Notes under the pieces: model-generated
Databases searched by the model: none
The model's input: only the letters and a program-made list of their open reading frames with translations
What the model was told of the DNA's origin: nothing
Position numbers and translations under genes: made by a program
In this document: positions 1 to 12,142 of the stretch, piece by piece
Layout of the letters: the number at the start of each line of letters is the position of its first letter
How positions within the stretch are numbered: position 1 is the first letter of the stretch
Assembly (NCBI RefSeq): GCF_001509795.1
Contig: NZ_LLZN01000002.1
Coordinates: 124,001 to 188,000, forward strand
Source: Streptomyces sp. NRRL WC-3605
GTDB taxonomy: Bacteria; Actinomycetota; Actinomycetes; Streptomycetales; Streptomycetaceae
DNA length: 64,000 nt
Direction: 5' to 3'

Positions 1-2
1 TG

Positions 3-2198
3 CTGCCCGTGCTGCACCGCTCGGGCCGCCGGCTGCACGTGGGGTTCCGGGCCCGGCGGGTGCAGCGGCTGGGCGGCGGGGACGAGTGGCTGCTGGTCGG
101 CTCGCTCGCCCATGAGATCACCCAGTGGGAGATCGACCGAGCGGTGCTGGACGGCTTCTTCCTGCGCTCCCCGATCGGGGTGGTGGTGCTCGGGCCGGAT
201 CTGCGGGTGCTGCGGGTGAACCAGGCGATCGCCCGGTTCGGCGGGCTGCCGGCCGACGCCTACCGGGGCCGGCGCGCCGGCGAGTTCCTGCTCGGTCCGG
301 TCGCGGACTGGGTGGAGGGCAAGCTCCAGGCCGTCCTGGACACCGGCCGGCCCCTGATCTTCGCGGAGCAGCGGTGCCGGCTGCTCGGCGAGCCCCACAA
401 GGAGATCGTGATCTCCGTCTCCGCCTTCCGGATGGAGGACCCGACCGGCCGGGTGCTGGGCGTCACCGAGATCGTCGAGGACGTCACCGACCGCCACCGG
501 GCCCGCCGGCGGCTCGCCCTGCTCAACCAGGCCGGCACCCGGATCGGCAGCACCCTGGACGTGGCCCGTACGGCGCGCGAGCTCGCGGAGGCGGCAGTGC
601 CGGAGCTGGCCGACGCCCTCTCGGTGGATCTGCTGGAACCGGTGACGCGCGGCGAGGAACCGGAGCCGGACAGCATGGGTCCGCTGCGCCGGATGGCGGC
701 CCGCGCGGTCCGGCCCGAAGGAGTGCGGCTGATGTACCCCGAGGGCCACCAGTTCTTCTTCCCGCCGGACACCGCTCCGCACCGCTGTCTGGCCGAGCGG
801 CGGCCCGTGCTGCTGCCCGCCCTGGAGTCGGGCTCGGGCTGGATCACCTCCGAGCCGGAACGGGCCCGGCATGCGCTGGAGGCCGGTGTCCACTCGCTGA
901 TCGTGGTCCCGCTCGCCGCCCGCGGTGTGGTGCTCGGCGTGGTCTGCCTGTGGCGCTCGCAGCGGCCCGAGCCCTTCGAGGCGGACGACCTGACCCTCGC
1001 GGAGGAGTTCGCGGCCAGGGCCGCCGTCTGCATCGACAACGCCCGCCGCTACACCCAGCAGCACCAGGCCGCCGAGGCGCTGCAGCGCAGTCTGCTGCCC
1101 GGCGAGATGCCGGAGCAGCCGGCCGTCGAGACCGCGCACCGCTATCTCCCGGCGCGGGCCTCGACCGGGGTGGGCGGCGACTGGTTCGACGTCATCCCGC
1201 TCTCGGGGCTGCGCGTCGCCCTGGTGGTGGGCGACGTCGTCGGGCACGGCATGCACGCCTCCGCCACGATGGGGCGGCTGCGGGCCGCCGTGCACACCCT
1301 CGCCCATCTCGACCTGGCGCCCGACGAGGTGCTGTCCCGGCTGGACGACCTGGTGGACCACCTCGCCACCGAGCAGCGGCAGGCGGACGCCAACGCCCCC
1401 CAACTCGTGGGCGCCACCTGCCTGTACGCCATCTACGACCCGGTCTCCCGGCACTGCGCGATGGCGCGCGCCGGGCATCCGCCGCCGACCGTGCTGGGCC
1501 CGGACGGGGAGGTGCGGGACGTCGCCGTGCCCGCCGGACCGCCGCTCGGCCTCGGCGGGCTGCCGTTCGAGAGCGCCGAGTACGAGCTGGCGGAGGGCAG
1601 CCTGATCGCGCTGTGCAGCGACGGCCTGCTGCTCGCCGGCGACCGCGACATCGACGAGGGCCTGGACCTGCTGCGGACCACGCTGGCCGGCGCGTCACCG
1701 TCGCTGGAGCACACCTGCAAGGCGGTGGAGGACGCCATGCTGCCCGGCCGCCCCGACGACGACGTCACCCTGCTGCTGGGCCGCACCCGCGTCCTGCCGG
1801 ACGGGAACGTGGCCACCTGGGAGCTGTCGGCCGAGCCGACGGCCCCCGGGGACGCCCGGGCGCTGGTGCGGGGCCGGCTGGCCGAGTGGGGCCTCGACGA
1901 GGAGCTGGCGTTCACCACGGAGCTCATCGTGAGCGAACTGGTCACCAACGCCTACCGGTACGCCGGCGGTCCCGTGCAGCTGCGGCTGATCCGGGACGGG
2001 CACCTGATCTGCGAGGTCTCCGACTCCAGCAGCACCTCGCCGCATCTGCGCCAGGCCAGCAGCACCGACGAGGGCGGGCGCGGCCTGTTCCTGGTGGCCC
2101 AGCTGGCGGAGCGGTGGGGCACCCGCTACGGCCGCAACCGCAAGACGATCTGGACCGAACAGCCCCTCACCGCGAACGGCGGCGCGCTGAGCCTGTGA
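3..2198 (+). CDS. PAS–GAF–SpoIIE (PP2C) phosphatase with C-terminal anti-sigma-type ATPase domain, 5' truncated
   Basis: Cytoplasmic signalling protein expected to dephosphorylate an anti-sigma-factor antagonist and to carry its own kinase-like HATPase module. The reading frame is already open at the window edge, so the true start lies upstream; what is visible starts inside a sensory region. Order in the visible part: PAS domain (about residues 50-160, 'SPIGVVVLGPDLRVLRVN'), GAF domain (about 170-345), SpoIIE/PP2C catalytic domain (about 360-590, with GVGGDWFD and GDVVGHG metal-binding signatures and CSDGLLLAG), then HATPase_c_2 (about 605-720, with ELVTNAYRYAG N-box and EGGRGLFLV G-box). 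This architecture is common and multi-copy in Streptomyces. The particular sigma/antagonist partner cannot be told from the window. Confidence 0.93.
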   Translation: MPVLHRSGRRLHVGFRARRVQRLGGGDEWLLVGSLAHEITQWEIDRAVLDGFFLRSPIGVVVLGPDLRVLRVNQAIARFGGLPADAYRGRRAGEFLLGPVADWVEGKLQAVLDTGRPLIFAEQRCRLLGEPHKEIVISVSAFRMEDPTGRVLGVTEIVEDVTDRHRARRRLALLNQAGTRIGSTLDVARTARELAEAAVPELADALSVDLLEPVTRGEEPEPDSMGPLRRMAARAVRPEGVRLMYPEGHQFFFPPDTAPHRCLAERRPVLLPALESGSGWITSEPERARHALEAGVHSLIVVPLAARGVVLGVVCLWRSQRPEPFEADDLTLAEEFAARAAVCIDNARRYTQQHQAAEALQRSLLPGEMPEQPAVETAHRYLPARASTGVGGDWFDVIPLSGLRVALVVGDVVGHGMHASATMGRLRAAVHTLAHLDLAPDEVLSRLDDLVDHLATEQRQADANAPQLVGATCLYAIYDPVSRHCAMARAGHPPPTVLGPDGEVRDVAVPAGPPLGLGGLPFESAEYELAEGSLIALCSDGLLLAGDRDIDEGLDLLRTTLAGASPSLEHTCKAVEDAMLPGRPDDDVTLLLGRTRVLPDGNVATWELSAEPTAPGDARALVRGRLAEWGLDEELAFTTELIVSELVTNAYRYAGGPVQLRLIRDGHLICEVSDSSSTSPHLRQASSTDEGGRGLFLVAQLAERWGTRYGRNRKTIWTEQPLTANGGALSL

Positions 2199-2204
2199 CC
2201 GGGT

Positions 2205-2260
2205 CCGGCGGTCTGCGAACTGCGGGCTGCGGGCTGCCGACTGCGGGCTGCGGACGCCGA
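2205..2260. repeat. short imperfect direct repeat, CTGCGGGCTGC-type units
   Basis: The gap between the phosphatase stop and the stop of the convergent sigma gene contains several near-copies of ctgcgggctgc / ctgcgaactgc / ctgccgactgc. It looks like a local slippage repeat; no clear hairpin terminator is visible. Confidence 0.5.
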
Positions 2261-2273
2261 GCTGGGGCCGCAG

Positions 2274-3908
2274 TCAGAGCTTGGCGCCGAAGTTCTGGGT
2301 CCACCACGGACCGCCGGGACCCTCGTGGACGCCGATGCCGATGTCCTTGAACGAGCAGTTGAGGATGTTGGCCCGGTGACCGGGGCTGTTCATCCAGGAC
2401 TCCATCACGGCTTCGGGGGTCTGCTGCCCCATCGCGATGTTCTCGCCGTACGTGGACCAGCGGTAGCCGGCGGCCGTGATGCGCTGCCCGGGGTCGGCGC
2501 CGTCGGGGTTGGTGTGGTCGAAGAAGCCGCGGGCCGCCATGTCCTCGGAGTGCCTCTGCGCCGACTTGTCGAGCAGGGAGTCCTCGGCGAGGGGGCCGCA
2601 TCCGGCGGTGGCCCGCTCCTTGTTGACCAGGGCGACGACCTGGGCGACCGTGCCGGACGGGGCCTCCTGCGCCTGGGGGGCGGCGGCCGCCTTGCGGGAC
2701 GCCCGGGTGGGAGCCTGAGTGGTCGGCGCGGCCTGCTCCGTCTTCTTCGCGGACGCGGAGGGGGACGCCTTCTTCGAGGGCTTGGCGGACGCCGACGGAG
2801 ACTTCGAGGCCGAGGCGGACGCGGACGCGGAGTCGGAGGTGTTGACCGGGCTGGGCTCGACGAGCTCGTCCGGTACGGCGGCGCCGGCTCCGCGCGCGGC
2901 GGCCGGTTCCTCCCGGCCGGTGCCGGGGACGGAGTCGAAGTACCAGAGGCCGCCGCCCGCCACGCAGGCGGCCACGACGGCGCCTCCGACGGCGCGGCGC
3001 CGGTTGCGGCGGCGCCTGCGGACCTCGCTGCGGGAGGCGGTCCGGCTGCCCGTGGCCCGATGCCCGCCGTGTCCGGTGGAGCCGAGCGTGGAGGCCGATC
3101 CGGCCGGGACCAGATCGGCGGCCGAGCGGACGCGGTCGAGCAGCGCGGGGGCCGCGGCCACCAACGCCAGTCCGGCGAGGAGTCCTTCGGCGGGCATCAG
3201 CCCGCTCCACAGTCCGGAACAACGCGCACAACCCCGGGCATGCCGGGCTATTCGCTTGCGCCACAGCGCCGAGGGACGGCCGTCCCAGGACGCGAGCAGG
3301 CCGTGCAGCTCCTCGCACCGGGGGCGCGAGTCGAGTGCGCGCACGACCACGCGGGCGGCCTCCAGCTGCGCCTTCATCCGCTGCACCCGTACCGCCGTGT
3401 GCTGCGGGGACAGCTCCAGCGCCTGCGCCACCTCCGCGCGGGTCAGCTCGCCGGCGCACTCCAGCCACCAAAGCGACAGCAGGCCCCGGTCGTCGGGCTC
3501 CAGCCAGCGCGTGGCGCGCGCGGTCTCCCGGCGCTGCCCGGACAGCTGGAGCCGCACCATGGTCAGGTCCACGAAGTCGGCGCCCGGGTCGGCGAGTTCC
3601 CGCGCCTCCTCCACCCCGCCGGGGGCGCCCTGCCGGGCGTGCCAGTGGGCGCGCACCTGGTTCATGGCGATCGCCACGAGCCAGGAGCGGAAGCTCTCGG
3701 GCGTACGCAGCCCGTCGAGGGCGTCGAGGGCGCGCAGCATGGTCTCCTGCACGACGTCGTCGACGTCGACGGAACCGTTCAGAGCACGGCCCACGATGTT
3801 GTAGACCAGCGGGAGGTACGCGCCGACCAGGGCGTCCTGGGCCTCCGGGTCGCCGTCGCGGGCAGCGGTGACCAGGGCCGTCAGTTCCCTCGTGCGCTCT
3901 GTACTCAT
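2274..3908 (-). CDS. ECF-type RNA polymerase sigma factor fused to zinc-binding/TM region and extracellular CAP (SCP-like) domain
   Basis: 544 aa from the ATG at 3908 (MSTERT; the open frame continues to 4103 but without family-like sequence). Residues 20-95 are sigma region 2 (DVDDVVQETMLRAL) and 135-190 region 4 with a helix-turn-helix (ELTRAEVAQALELSPQHTAV). Residues 223-230 read HARGCARC, the H-x3-C-x2-C pattern of zinc-binding anti-sigma (ZAS) domains. A basic stretch precedes one membrane helix at about 307-323, then a Ser/Lys/Ala linker (about 352-395) and a CAP domain at 420-544 with the usual His/Glu residues (HSEDM, FFDHTNP, YGENIA, SPGHRANIL). Predicted topology: sigma inside, CAP domain outside. 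The sigma part is presumably held at the membrane and freed or altered by a signal; that is inference. Convergent with the SpoIIE phosphatase. Confidence 0.9.
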   Translation of the reverse strand: MSTERTRELTALVTAARDGDPEAQDALVGAYLPLVYNIVGRALNGSVDVDDVVQETMLRALDALDGLRTPESFRSWLVAIAMNQVRAHWHARQGAPGGVEEARELADPGADFVDLTMVRLQLSGQRRETARATRWLEPDDRGLLSLWWLECAGELTRAEVAQALELSPQHTAVRVQRMKAQLEAARVVVRALDSRPRCEELHGLLASWDGRPSALWRKRIARHARGCARCSGLWSGLMPAEGLLAGLALVAAAPALLDRVRSAADLVPAGSASTLGSTGHGGHRATGSRTASRSEVRRRRRNRRRAVGGAVVAACVAGGGLWYFDSVPGTGREEPAAARGAGAAVPDELVEPSPVNTSDSASASASASKSPSASAKPSKKASPSASAKKTEQAAPTTQAPTRASRKAAAAPQAQEAPSGTVAQVVALVNKERATAGCGPLAEDSLLDKSAQRHSEDMAARGFFDHTNPDGADPGQRITAAGYRWSTYGENIAMGQQTPEAVMESWMNSPGHRANILNCSFKDIGIGVHEGPGGPWWTQNFGAKL

Positions 3909-4296
3909 CAATGCTTCCCTGTCCTCGACGCCGGACGGTGGTGTCCGATACCTGGGAGATCGCTCGGCGGGCCTCGGATAACGGTTCTTCGAGAAGATTT
4001 CGCCGGACCGTTCTCCGGACGGGGCTCGGTGGGACTGGAAGGTGTCGGACGGTTCAGGCCGCGCGCTGTCCGAGAGACTCACGAGCGCCGCCCGGACGCG
4101 CAATGGGCAACATCACACCGGGGGCGGAGTACACGGGAACGTCATCGAATCTCCCGAATGAGGCGGTCGGCAGCGCGGTTTCCGATATGCGCACCCGGCC
4201 GGGAGGGGGCCCGACGGGTGCGAACTACGCTGACCGCACACCGGCTTGCCGAGCCTGGACCCGGCAGCCCCTCGCACCCTGGGGAGCAGACCCGCT
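3909..4296. other. divergent intergenic region between sigma–CAP gene and thioesterase gene
   Basis: 388 bp without a supported gene. It should hold the promoters of both flanking genes. The sigma gene's frame stays open here, but the translation is Arg/Pro/Ser-rich and unlike a sigma N-terminus. I see no convincing long dyad or terminator. Confidence 0.6.
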
Positions 4297-5088
4297 GTGA
4301 CGCCCGACAGCTACTTCGAAGCCATCGACGACCGCCGCTACAAGCCGACGCCGCACGTGGGCGGCGCCTGGCACCGCGACGAGCAGCACTTCAGCCCGCT
4401 GGGCGGGCTCGTCGTGCACGCCCTCGACCGGTATCGCGCGGCGTCGCCGGACGACGGTCTGGTACTCGCCCGCATCAGCTACGACATCCTGGGCCGGCTC
4501 GCCGTGGACGAGTGCGAGATCGAGGTGGAGACGGTCCGTCCCGGGCGCACCATCCAACTGCTGGAGGCGGTCGTGCGGATCGCCGGCCGCCCGGTGCTGC
4601 GGGCCCGCGCCTGGTACCTGCTGGCCCTGGACACCTCCGAGGCCGCGGGCGGCACGGCCGACCCCCTCACCCCGCCCGGGACGCTAGAGCGGTGGCCGAT
4701 GTCCGAGCTGTGGTCCGGCGGCTACATCGCCTCCCTGGACGTCCGTCCCGTCGCACCGCCCCGGGCGGGCCGGACGACGGCCTGGGTGTCCACGCCGCTG
4801 GACCTGGTGGCCGGGGTGCCCGTCAGCCCTCTCGCCTCGTATCTGGCGCTGGTCGACACCGCCAACGGCATCGCCGTCCTGCGGCCGCCGTCGGAGTGGA
4901 TGTTCCCCAACGTCGATCTGACCGTCCATCTGCACCGGCAGCCGCGCGGCCGCTGGACCGGGCTGGACACCACGGTCTCCTTCGGCCCCTCCGGGCAGGG
5001 GCTGACCAGCACCGTCCTGCACGACGTCGACGGCCCCGTCGGCACCGCGCAGCAGATCCTCACGGTCCGGCCCCAGCCCGGGACTTGA
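4297..5088 (+). CDS. acyl-CoA thioesterase family protein (double hotdog, TesB/4HBT_3-like)
   Basis: 263 aa from GTG 4297 (VTPDSYFEAIDD), chosen because GGGGAG sits about 8-16 bases upstream and because family members begin with a similar Y-F/Y-x-x-x-D-D segment. The N-terminal half has the hotdog pattern HFSPLGGLVVHAL; the second half (ERWPMSELWSGGYIASLDVRP ... ANGIAVLRPPSEWMFPNVDLTVHLHRQPRG) is the second hotdog with the typical F-x-N-x-D-L-T-x-H-x-x-R signature. It would hydrolyse acyl-CoA or a related thioester in the cytosol; the substrate is unknown. It stands alone, 13 bases from the convergent prenyltransferase fusion stop. Confidence 0.8.
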   Translation: MTPDSYFEAIDDRRYKPTPHVGGAWHRDEQHFSPLGGLVVHALDRYRAASPDDGLVLARISYDILGRLAVDECEIEVETVRPGRTIQLLEAVVRIAGRPVLRARAWYLLALDTSEAAGGTADPLTPPGTLERWPMSELWSGGYIASLDVRPVAPPRAGRTTAWVSTPLDLVAGVPVSPLASYLALVDTANGIAVLRPPSEWMFPNVDLTVHLHRQPRGRWTGLDTTVSFGPSGQGLTSTVLHDVDGPVGTAQQILTVRPQPGT

Positions 5089-5101
5089 GCCCCGCCGTGC
5101 C

Positions 5102-6868
5102 TCAGGCGCCGTCGCGGGGAGCGGTGGCGGGCGCGCGGGGCGCGGGTTCGGCGGCGCCGTGCCGGCGCTGGCGGCGCGTGTACTCGACGACGGCCCGCCA
5201 CAGGTCGCGCCGGTCGACGTCGGGCCAGTGGTCCGGTGTGAAGTGGAGTTCGGCGTAGGCCGCCTGCCAGGGCAGGAAGTTCGAGGTGCGCTGCTCGTTG
5301 CCGGTGCGCCACAGCAGGTCGACGTCCGGCATGTCCGGCCGGGGCAGGTGCTCGGCGAAGTCCTTCTCGCCGATCAGGTCCGGGTCGAGCCGGCCGCTGC
5401 GCACCTGCCGTGCGAGGGCCGCGGCGGTCCGGGCGATCTCGTCACGGCCGCCGTAGTTGACGCAGGTCGTCACCGTCAGTCCGGTCCGGTCCCGCGTGCT
5501 GCGCTCGCGCATGTCGAGCAGGTCGACCAGGTCCTGCGGGAGGCTGTCGGCGCGGCCGTGCCAGCGCATCCGGACGTCGAGGTCCTCGAAGGGGTAGGCG
5601 CGGGTCTCCTGGCGCAGGAGGTCGAGGATCGCGCCGGTCTCCTCGGGGTCGCGTTTCCAGTTCTCGGTGGAGAAGGCGTACAGCGTCAGATGCCGCAGGC
5701 CGATCTCCAGGGCGCCGTGGACGACTTCGCGCACGGCGGCGGCCCCGGCGCGGTGCCCCTCGTGCCGGGGCAGGCCGTGGCGCTGCGCCCAGCGGCCGTT
5801 GCCGTCCATGATCACGGCCACGTGCGCCGGCATCCGGTCGGCCGGGATCTGCGGCGGCCGCTCCCCGCTGGGATGCGGTGGCGGGCTGCGGAAGGCCGGG
5901 CGGCGCAGGGGGCGGGGAGGGGCCGACGAGAGATGCGGCTCGACACAGCGCGCGGGCGGCGCCTGCACGGGGGTCAGGGACCAGGCGAGGGCCGCGCGCG
6001 CCCGGGCGGGGGCGAGCAGGCGGGCGGTGGTGAGCAGCGCGGGCCGGGGCCGGGCGCGCAGCAGGGCGGGGCCGGCGGCGTCGACGGCGTCGAGCTGGGC
6101 GAGCAGCAGGTCGGCCATGGCGCCGACGACCGTCGCGGGGCCGGGGTGCATCCCGCGGGTCAGCGCGGGCTGGGTCACCCACTGACGGCCGAGCTCCGTG
6201 AGGTGGGCGACCAGGTCGGCGACGGCGGGGCTCCAGCGCAGGCCGGCGAGGTCCTCCTCGGCTCCGGGGCAGCGGTCGAGGGCTTCGGCGGGCAGCAGGA
6301 GGTCGCCCTGCGGGAGGTCGGCGGACAGGTCGGTGAGGATGTCGGTGAGGCGCATCCCGTCGAGGAACCACTCGTAGGACTCCTGCCTGTCCAGGCGCAG
6401 GGCGACGGGCACGCCGGCCCGGTCGGAGAGGTCACGGACCTGCTCGAACCAGGGCAGCAGATTGCCCCGGCCCCAGGCGCGCCAGCCGCTCCAGTCGGTG
6501 AAGCGGCGGCCGTGCGCGTCGACCGCGACCTCGGTCATGGCGTCGTGCAGCCCGGTCAGGTCCAGTCGCCAGCGGGACGCGGTGTCCACCAGGGCACGGC
6601 GGACCGGGTCGGGGCTGGTCCCGGTGGTGAGTTCGCGCTGCAGGGCGTCGATCCACCGCCGGGTCCGGGCGGCCCGCTCACCCGCGGTCGCCGTACGGTC
6701 GTCGGCGAGGTCGTCGATGGCGTTGGCGGCGGCCCACAGGGCCCAGCAGGCGGGGCGCAGCGCGGCGGGCACGAGCTGGATCAGCGCGTACTCCGCCGGG
6801 TCCTCGCGCCGGGTGCGCTCGCGGCACAGCCGGTACGCCGACCGCAGCGCCGGGTCGTCACCGATCAC
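5102..6868 (-). CDS. fusion: squalene/phytoene synthase-like domain + cis-prenyltransferase (undecaprenyl-diphosphate-synthase-like)
   Basis: About 588 aa; start uncertain (GTG 6868 is the first plausible codon before conserved sequence; the frame stays open to 7150 but is Pro/Arg-rich). N-terminal domain (about 5-300) is trans-isoprenyl-diphosphate synthase, head-to-head type: first Asp-rich motif AIDDLADD and second RLTDILTDLSADL...LLLPAE. A Pro-rich linker leads to a complete cis-prenyltransferase (about 335-575): VIMDGNGRWAQRHG, LYAFSTENWKR, and the RTGNEQRTSNFLPWQ segment followed by YAELHF. Both catalytic signature sets are present in one uninterrupted frame. One enzyme makes a cis-polyprenyl diphosphate; the other normally joins two prenyl diphosphates head to head. 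The joint product is unknown. No other terpenoid genes flank it. Confidence 0.85.
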   Translation of the reverse strand: MIGDDPALRSAYRLCRERTRREDPAEYALIQLVPAALRPACWALWAAANAIDDLADDRTATAGERAARTRRWIDALQRELTTGTSPDPVRRALVDTASRWRLDLTGLHDAMTEVAVDAHGRRFTDWSGWRAWGRGNLLPWFEQVRDLSDRAGVPVALRLDRQESYEWFLDGMRLTDILTDLSADLPQGDLLLPAEALDRCPGAEEDLAGLRWSPAVADLVAHLTELGRQWVTQPALTRGMHPGPATVVGAMADLLLAQLDAVDAAGPALLRARPRPALLTTARLLAPARARAALAWSLTPVQAPPARCVEPHLSSAPPRPLRRPAFRSPPPHPSGERPPQIPADRMPAHVAVIMDGNGRWAQRHGLPRHEGHRAGAAAVREVVHGALEIGLRHLTLYAFSTENWKRDPEETGAILDLLRQETRAYPFEDLDVRMRWHGRADSLPQDLVDLLDMRERSTRDRTGLTVTTCVNYGGRDEIARTAAALARQVRSGRLDPDLIGEKDFAEHLPRPDMPDVDLLWRTGNEQRTSNFLPWQAAYAELHFTPDHWPDVDRRDLWRAVVEYTRRQRRHGAAEPAPRAPATAPRDGA

Positions 6869-7301
6869 CGCCGCTACGGATCTGGTCGAGCGGTGGGCCG
6901 TTCGCGGGGCGTGCCGCCGCCGGCCTGAGAAGGTGAAGAACACGCAGTTCCCAACGAGAGCGGCACGCCGAGGTTTTTCCGCCGCCCAACGAGGTCTGGG
7001 TGGGCGCGAGTTGTCAGGGCGGGCGGGAGGCGGGGGCGGCGGCCGGGGCCGCGGGTGAGGGGCGCGGAGGTCGGGCCGGGCGCGAGCCGAGGGCTTAGGG
7101 CAGTGGAGCCCGGGCCTGCACGACCTGTGACGGCGACACGCGCAGGGCAAGCATCCGCACCCTCACCGCACCGCACCGCACCCGTCGGCTGCGCGGTGCC
7201 GGGACGCCGTTGGCGCCGTGGACGCCGTGATCGACGTCGTCGCCGTGACCGCCGGTGTCGCCGTCACCCCGGTTCCCCGGGACGGACCCGTGTTCCCCAG
7301 C
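6869..7301. other. 433-bp gene-poor gap
   Basis: Upstream of the prenyltransferase fusion and downstream of the LuxR-type regulator, both on the minus strand. It contains a short CACCGCAC repeat run (about 7157-7180) and a small CCCGG-TTCC-CCGGG hairpin at 7268-7281 that might end the regulator transcript. The open frames through it have no recognisable protein features. Confidence 0.5.
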
Positions 7302-8285
7302 TCAGATCCAGCCCCGGCGTGTGGCCTCCATGGCCAGTTGGAAGCGGGTCTGCGCGCCGAAGCGCCGCAGGAGCCGGGTGATGTGCCGCTGCACGGTGCG
7401 TTCGCTCCACCCCAGGGCGCGGCCCGCCGACTTGTCGGTGGCTCCCGAGGCCAGCAGGGTCAACAGTTTCTCCTCCTCCGGTGTCAACCGCTCGGGGAGG
7501 TCCTCGGCCGTGGGCGGTGCCGACGGCCGGATCTGCACGCTCCGTTCCCACACCGCCTCGAACAGGGCGACCAGCGCGTCGAGCAGGGGCGACGGATGGA
7601 TGACGTAGGAGGCGGTCACGGCGTTGTCACCGGGGCGCAGCAGGGGGAGCATGGCGATCCGTTCGTCGGATATCGCGAGCTTGGTCGGCAGTCCGGTGGC
7701 GATACGGGCCTGCTCCCCCAGGCGTATCCCCGCCGACACGTCCTCCAGCCACCCCGGTAGCTCCAGCACCGAACTGTCGTAGAGAACGCGGTACTTGACG
7801 CCCCTGGCGAGCAGTTCGAGCTCGACCGGGTTGGGTTCGGAGTGGCCGGCCGCCGCGGCGTACGGCGGGCAGTCGAAGCCCCGTACCTGCGTGCGGGTCG
7901 CCCGCTGCATCTGCGCCCAGTTCCGGTTGACCTCGTCGCGGCCGGAGATGACCTCCACGAGTTCACCGGGGTGCGCGAAGCGGCTGCCCGCGCGATACAG
8001 GGACATCAGTCCCGAGAGATGGGAGCGTACGCCGTTCAACGCCCGCTCCCGCTCACGCAGTACGGCCTCCAGGGCGCTGTCGGGCGGCAGCGCGGCATAG
8101 ACGACGGGACGTCCCTGCGCGGTGGAGGCGAGACCGAGGTCGACCAGGGACCGCAGGGCCCGGGCGGTGACGCGCGGGGGGAGGTTGCAGTCGGCCGCGA
8201 GGTCGGCGGCGGTGGCGCGGGCCCTTCGGATCAGGGCGTCGTACACGGCTTCGTCCCGCTCGTCCAGGCCGATCGACTCGAGCAC
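7302..8285 (-). CDS. TrmB-like / LuxR-family transcriptional regulator
   Basis: 327 aa. Residues 1-70 form a TrmB-type winged helix (VYDALIRRARATAADLAADCNLPPRVTARALRSLVDLGL), the middle is a ligand-like domain without a known motif, and residues about 265-320 are a LuxR-type helix-turn-helix (LTPEEEKLLTLLASGATDKSAGRALGWSERTVQRH). Streptomyces has many such regulators, often divergent from a secreted protease gene, as here: the subtilase starts 168 bp away on the other strand. A CGACGCG-GACA-CGCGTCG dyad at 8421-8438 lies in that shared region. Regulation of the subtilase is therefore plausible but inferred. Confidence 0.88.
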   Translation of the reverse strand: MLESIGLDERDEAVYDALIRRARATAADLAADCNLPPRVTARALRSLVDLGLASTAQGRPVVYAALPPDSALEAVLRERERALNGVRSHLSGLMSLYRAGSRFAHPGELVEVISGRDEVNRNWAQMQRATRTQVRGFDCPPYAAAAGHSEPNPVELELLARGVKYRVLYDSSVLELPGWLEDVSAGIRLGEQARIATGLPTKLAISDERIAMLPLLRPGDNAVTASYVIHPSPLLDALVALFEAVWERSVQIRPSAPPTAEDLPERLTPEEEKLLTLLASGATDKSAGRALGWSERTVQRHITRLLRRFGAQTRFQLAMEATRRGWI

Positions 8286-8420
8286 GGCGTGTGCCCTCCC
8301 TCCCTGTTGCCGACACCTGTCGTCTTCCTGCCGGCTGACGCAAAGTCGCCGCCGGACGATCTTGTCAGGAGTTCACGGCGGATGTCAGCGTTCTCGAGCC
8401 ACGTGATCGGCTCGACCCCA

Positions 8421-8438
8421 CGACGCGGACACGCGTCG
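8421..8438. promoter_or_regulatory. 7-bp perfect dyad before subtilase ribosome binding site
   Basis: CGACGCG (8421-8427) and CGCGTCG (8432-8438) flank GACA and end three bases before the GAAGGAG ribosome binding site of the subtilase. It could be an operator or a leader hairpin; which one cannot be decided by eye. Confidence 0.4.
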
Positions 8439-8453
8439 CAGAAGGAGTGCCCC

Positions 8454-11903
<3,450 letters not shown>

Positions 11904-11931
11904 CGCGGCCGGCGGCTCCTGACGCGGCACC

Positions 11932-11968
11932 GACTGCCGCCCGCGACCATCGGTCGCGGGCGGCAGTC
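11932..11968 (+). terminator. strong intrinsic terminator hairpin after subtilase gene
   Basis: A perfect 17-bp stem (11932-11948 with 11952-11968) and a 3-base ATC loop lie 29 bases after the subtilase stop. There is no long T-run, as usual for Streptomyces terminators. Confidence 0.85.
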
Positions 11969-11972
11969 ATGT

Positions 11973-12071
11973 GTATGTGGTATCGCCGACGCGGTCACGA
12001 GCTCCCCGTCCGCTCCGATATGGCGACCGCGCGCATAGCTCGACCGGAAACTATGGGGTCCTACCACATAC
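11973..12071 (+). promoter_or_regulatory. spaced inverted repeat GTATGTGGTA / TACCACATAC upstream of MFS gene
   Basis: Two perfect 10-bp inverted copies (11973-11982 and 12062-12071) bracket 79 bp just upstream of the transporter gene. The core CCACATA recurs at 16457-16463, 32 bases before the 3-hydroxybutyrate dehydrogenase start. This fits paired operator sites for the PucR-type regulator encoded between them. Binding is inferred, not shown. Confidence 0.5.
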
Positions 12072-12142
12072 GCCTCTGACCTGCCCGTTCCTACGGTGTG
12101 GCGACACGTAAACATCCCGTCGAACGTCAGGAAGTGGTGCCG

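Noticed and set aside
9..2198. True start of the SpoIIE phosphatase at GTG 9
   Set aside because: The frame is open to the window edge and sequence before the GTG continues protein-like, so the gene is probably truncated by the window.
4297..6868. A terpenoid biosynthetic gene cluster
   Set aside because: Only the fused prenyl enzyme is terpenoid-related; neighbours are a thioesterase and regulators without cyclase or oxidase.
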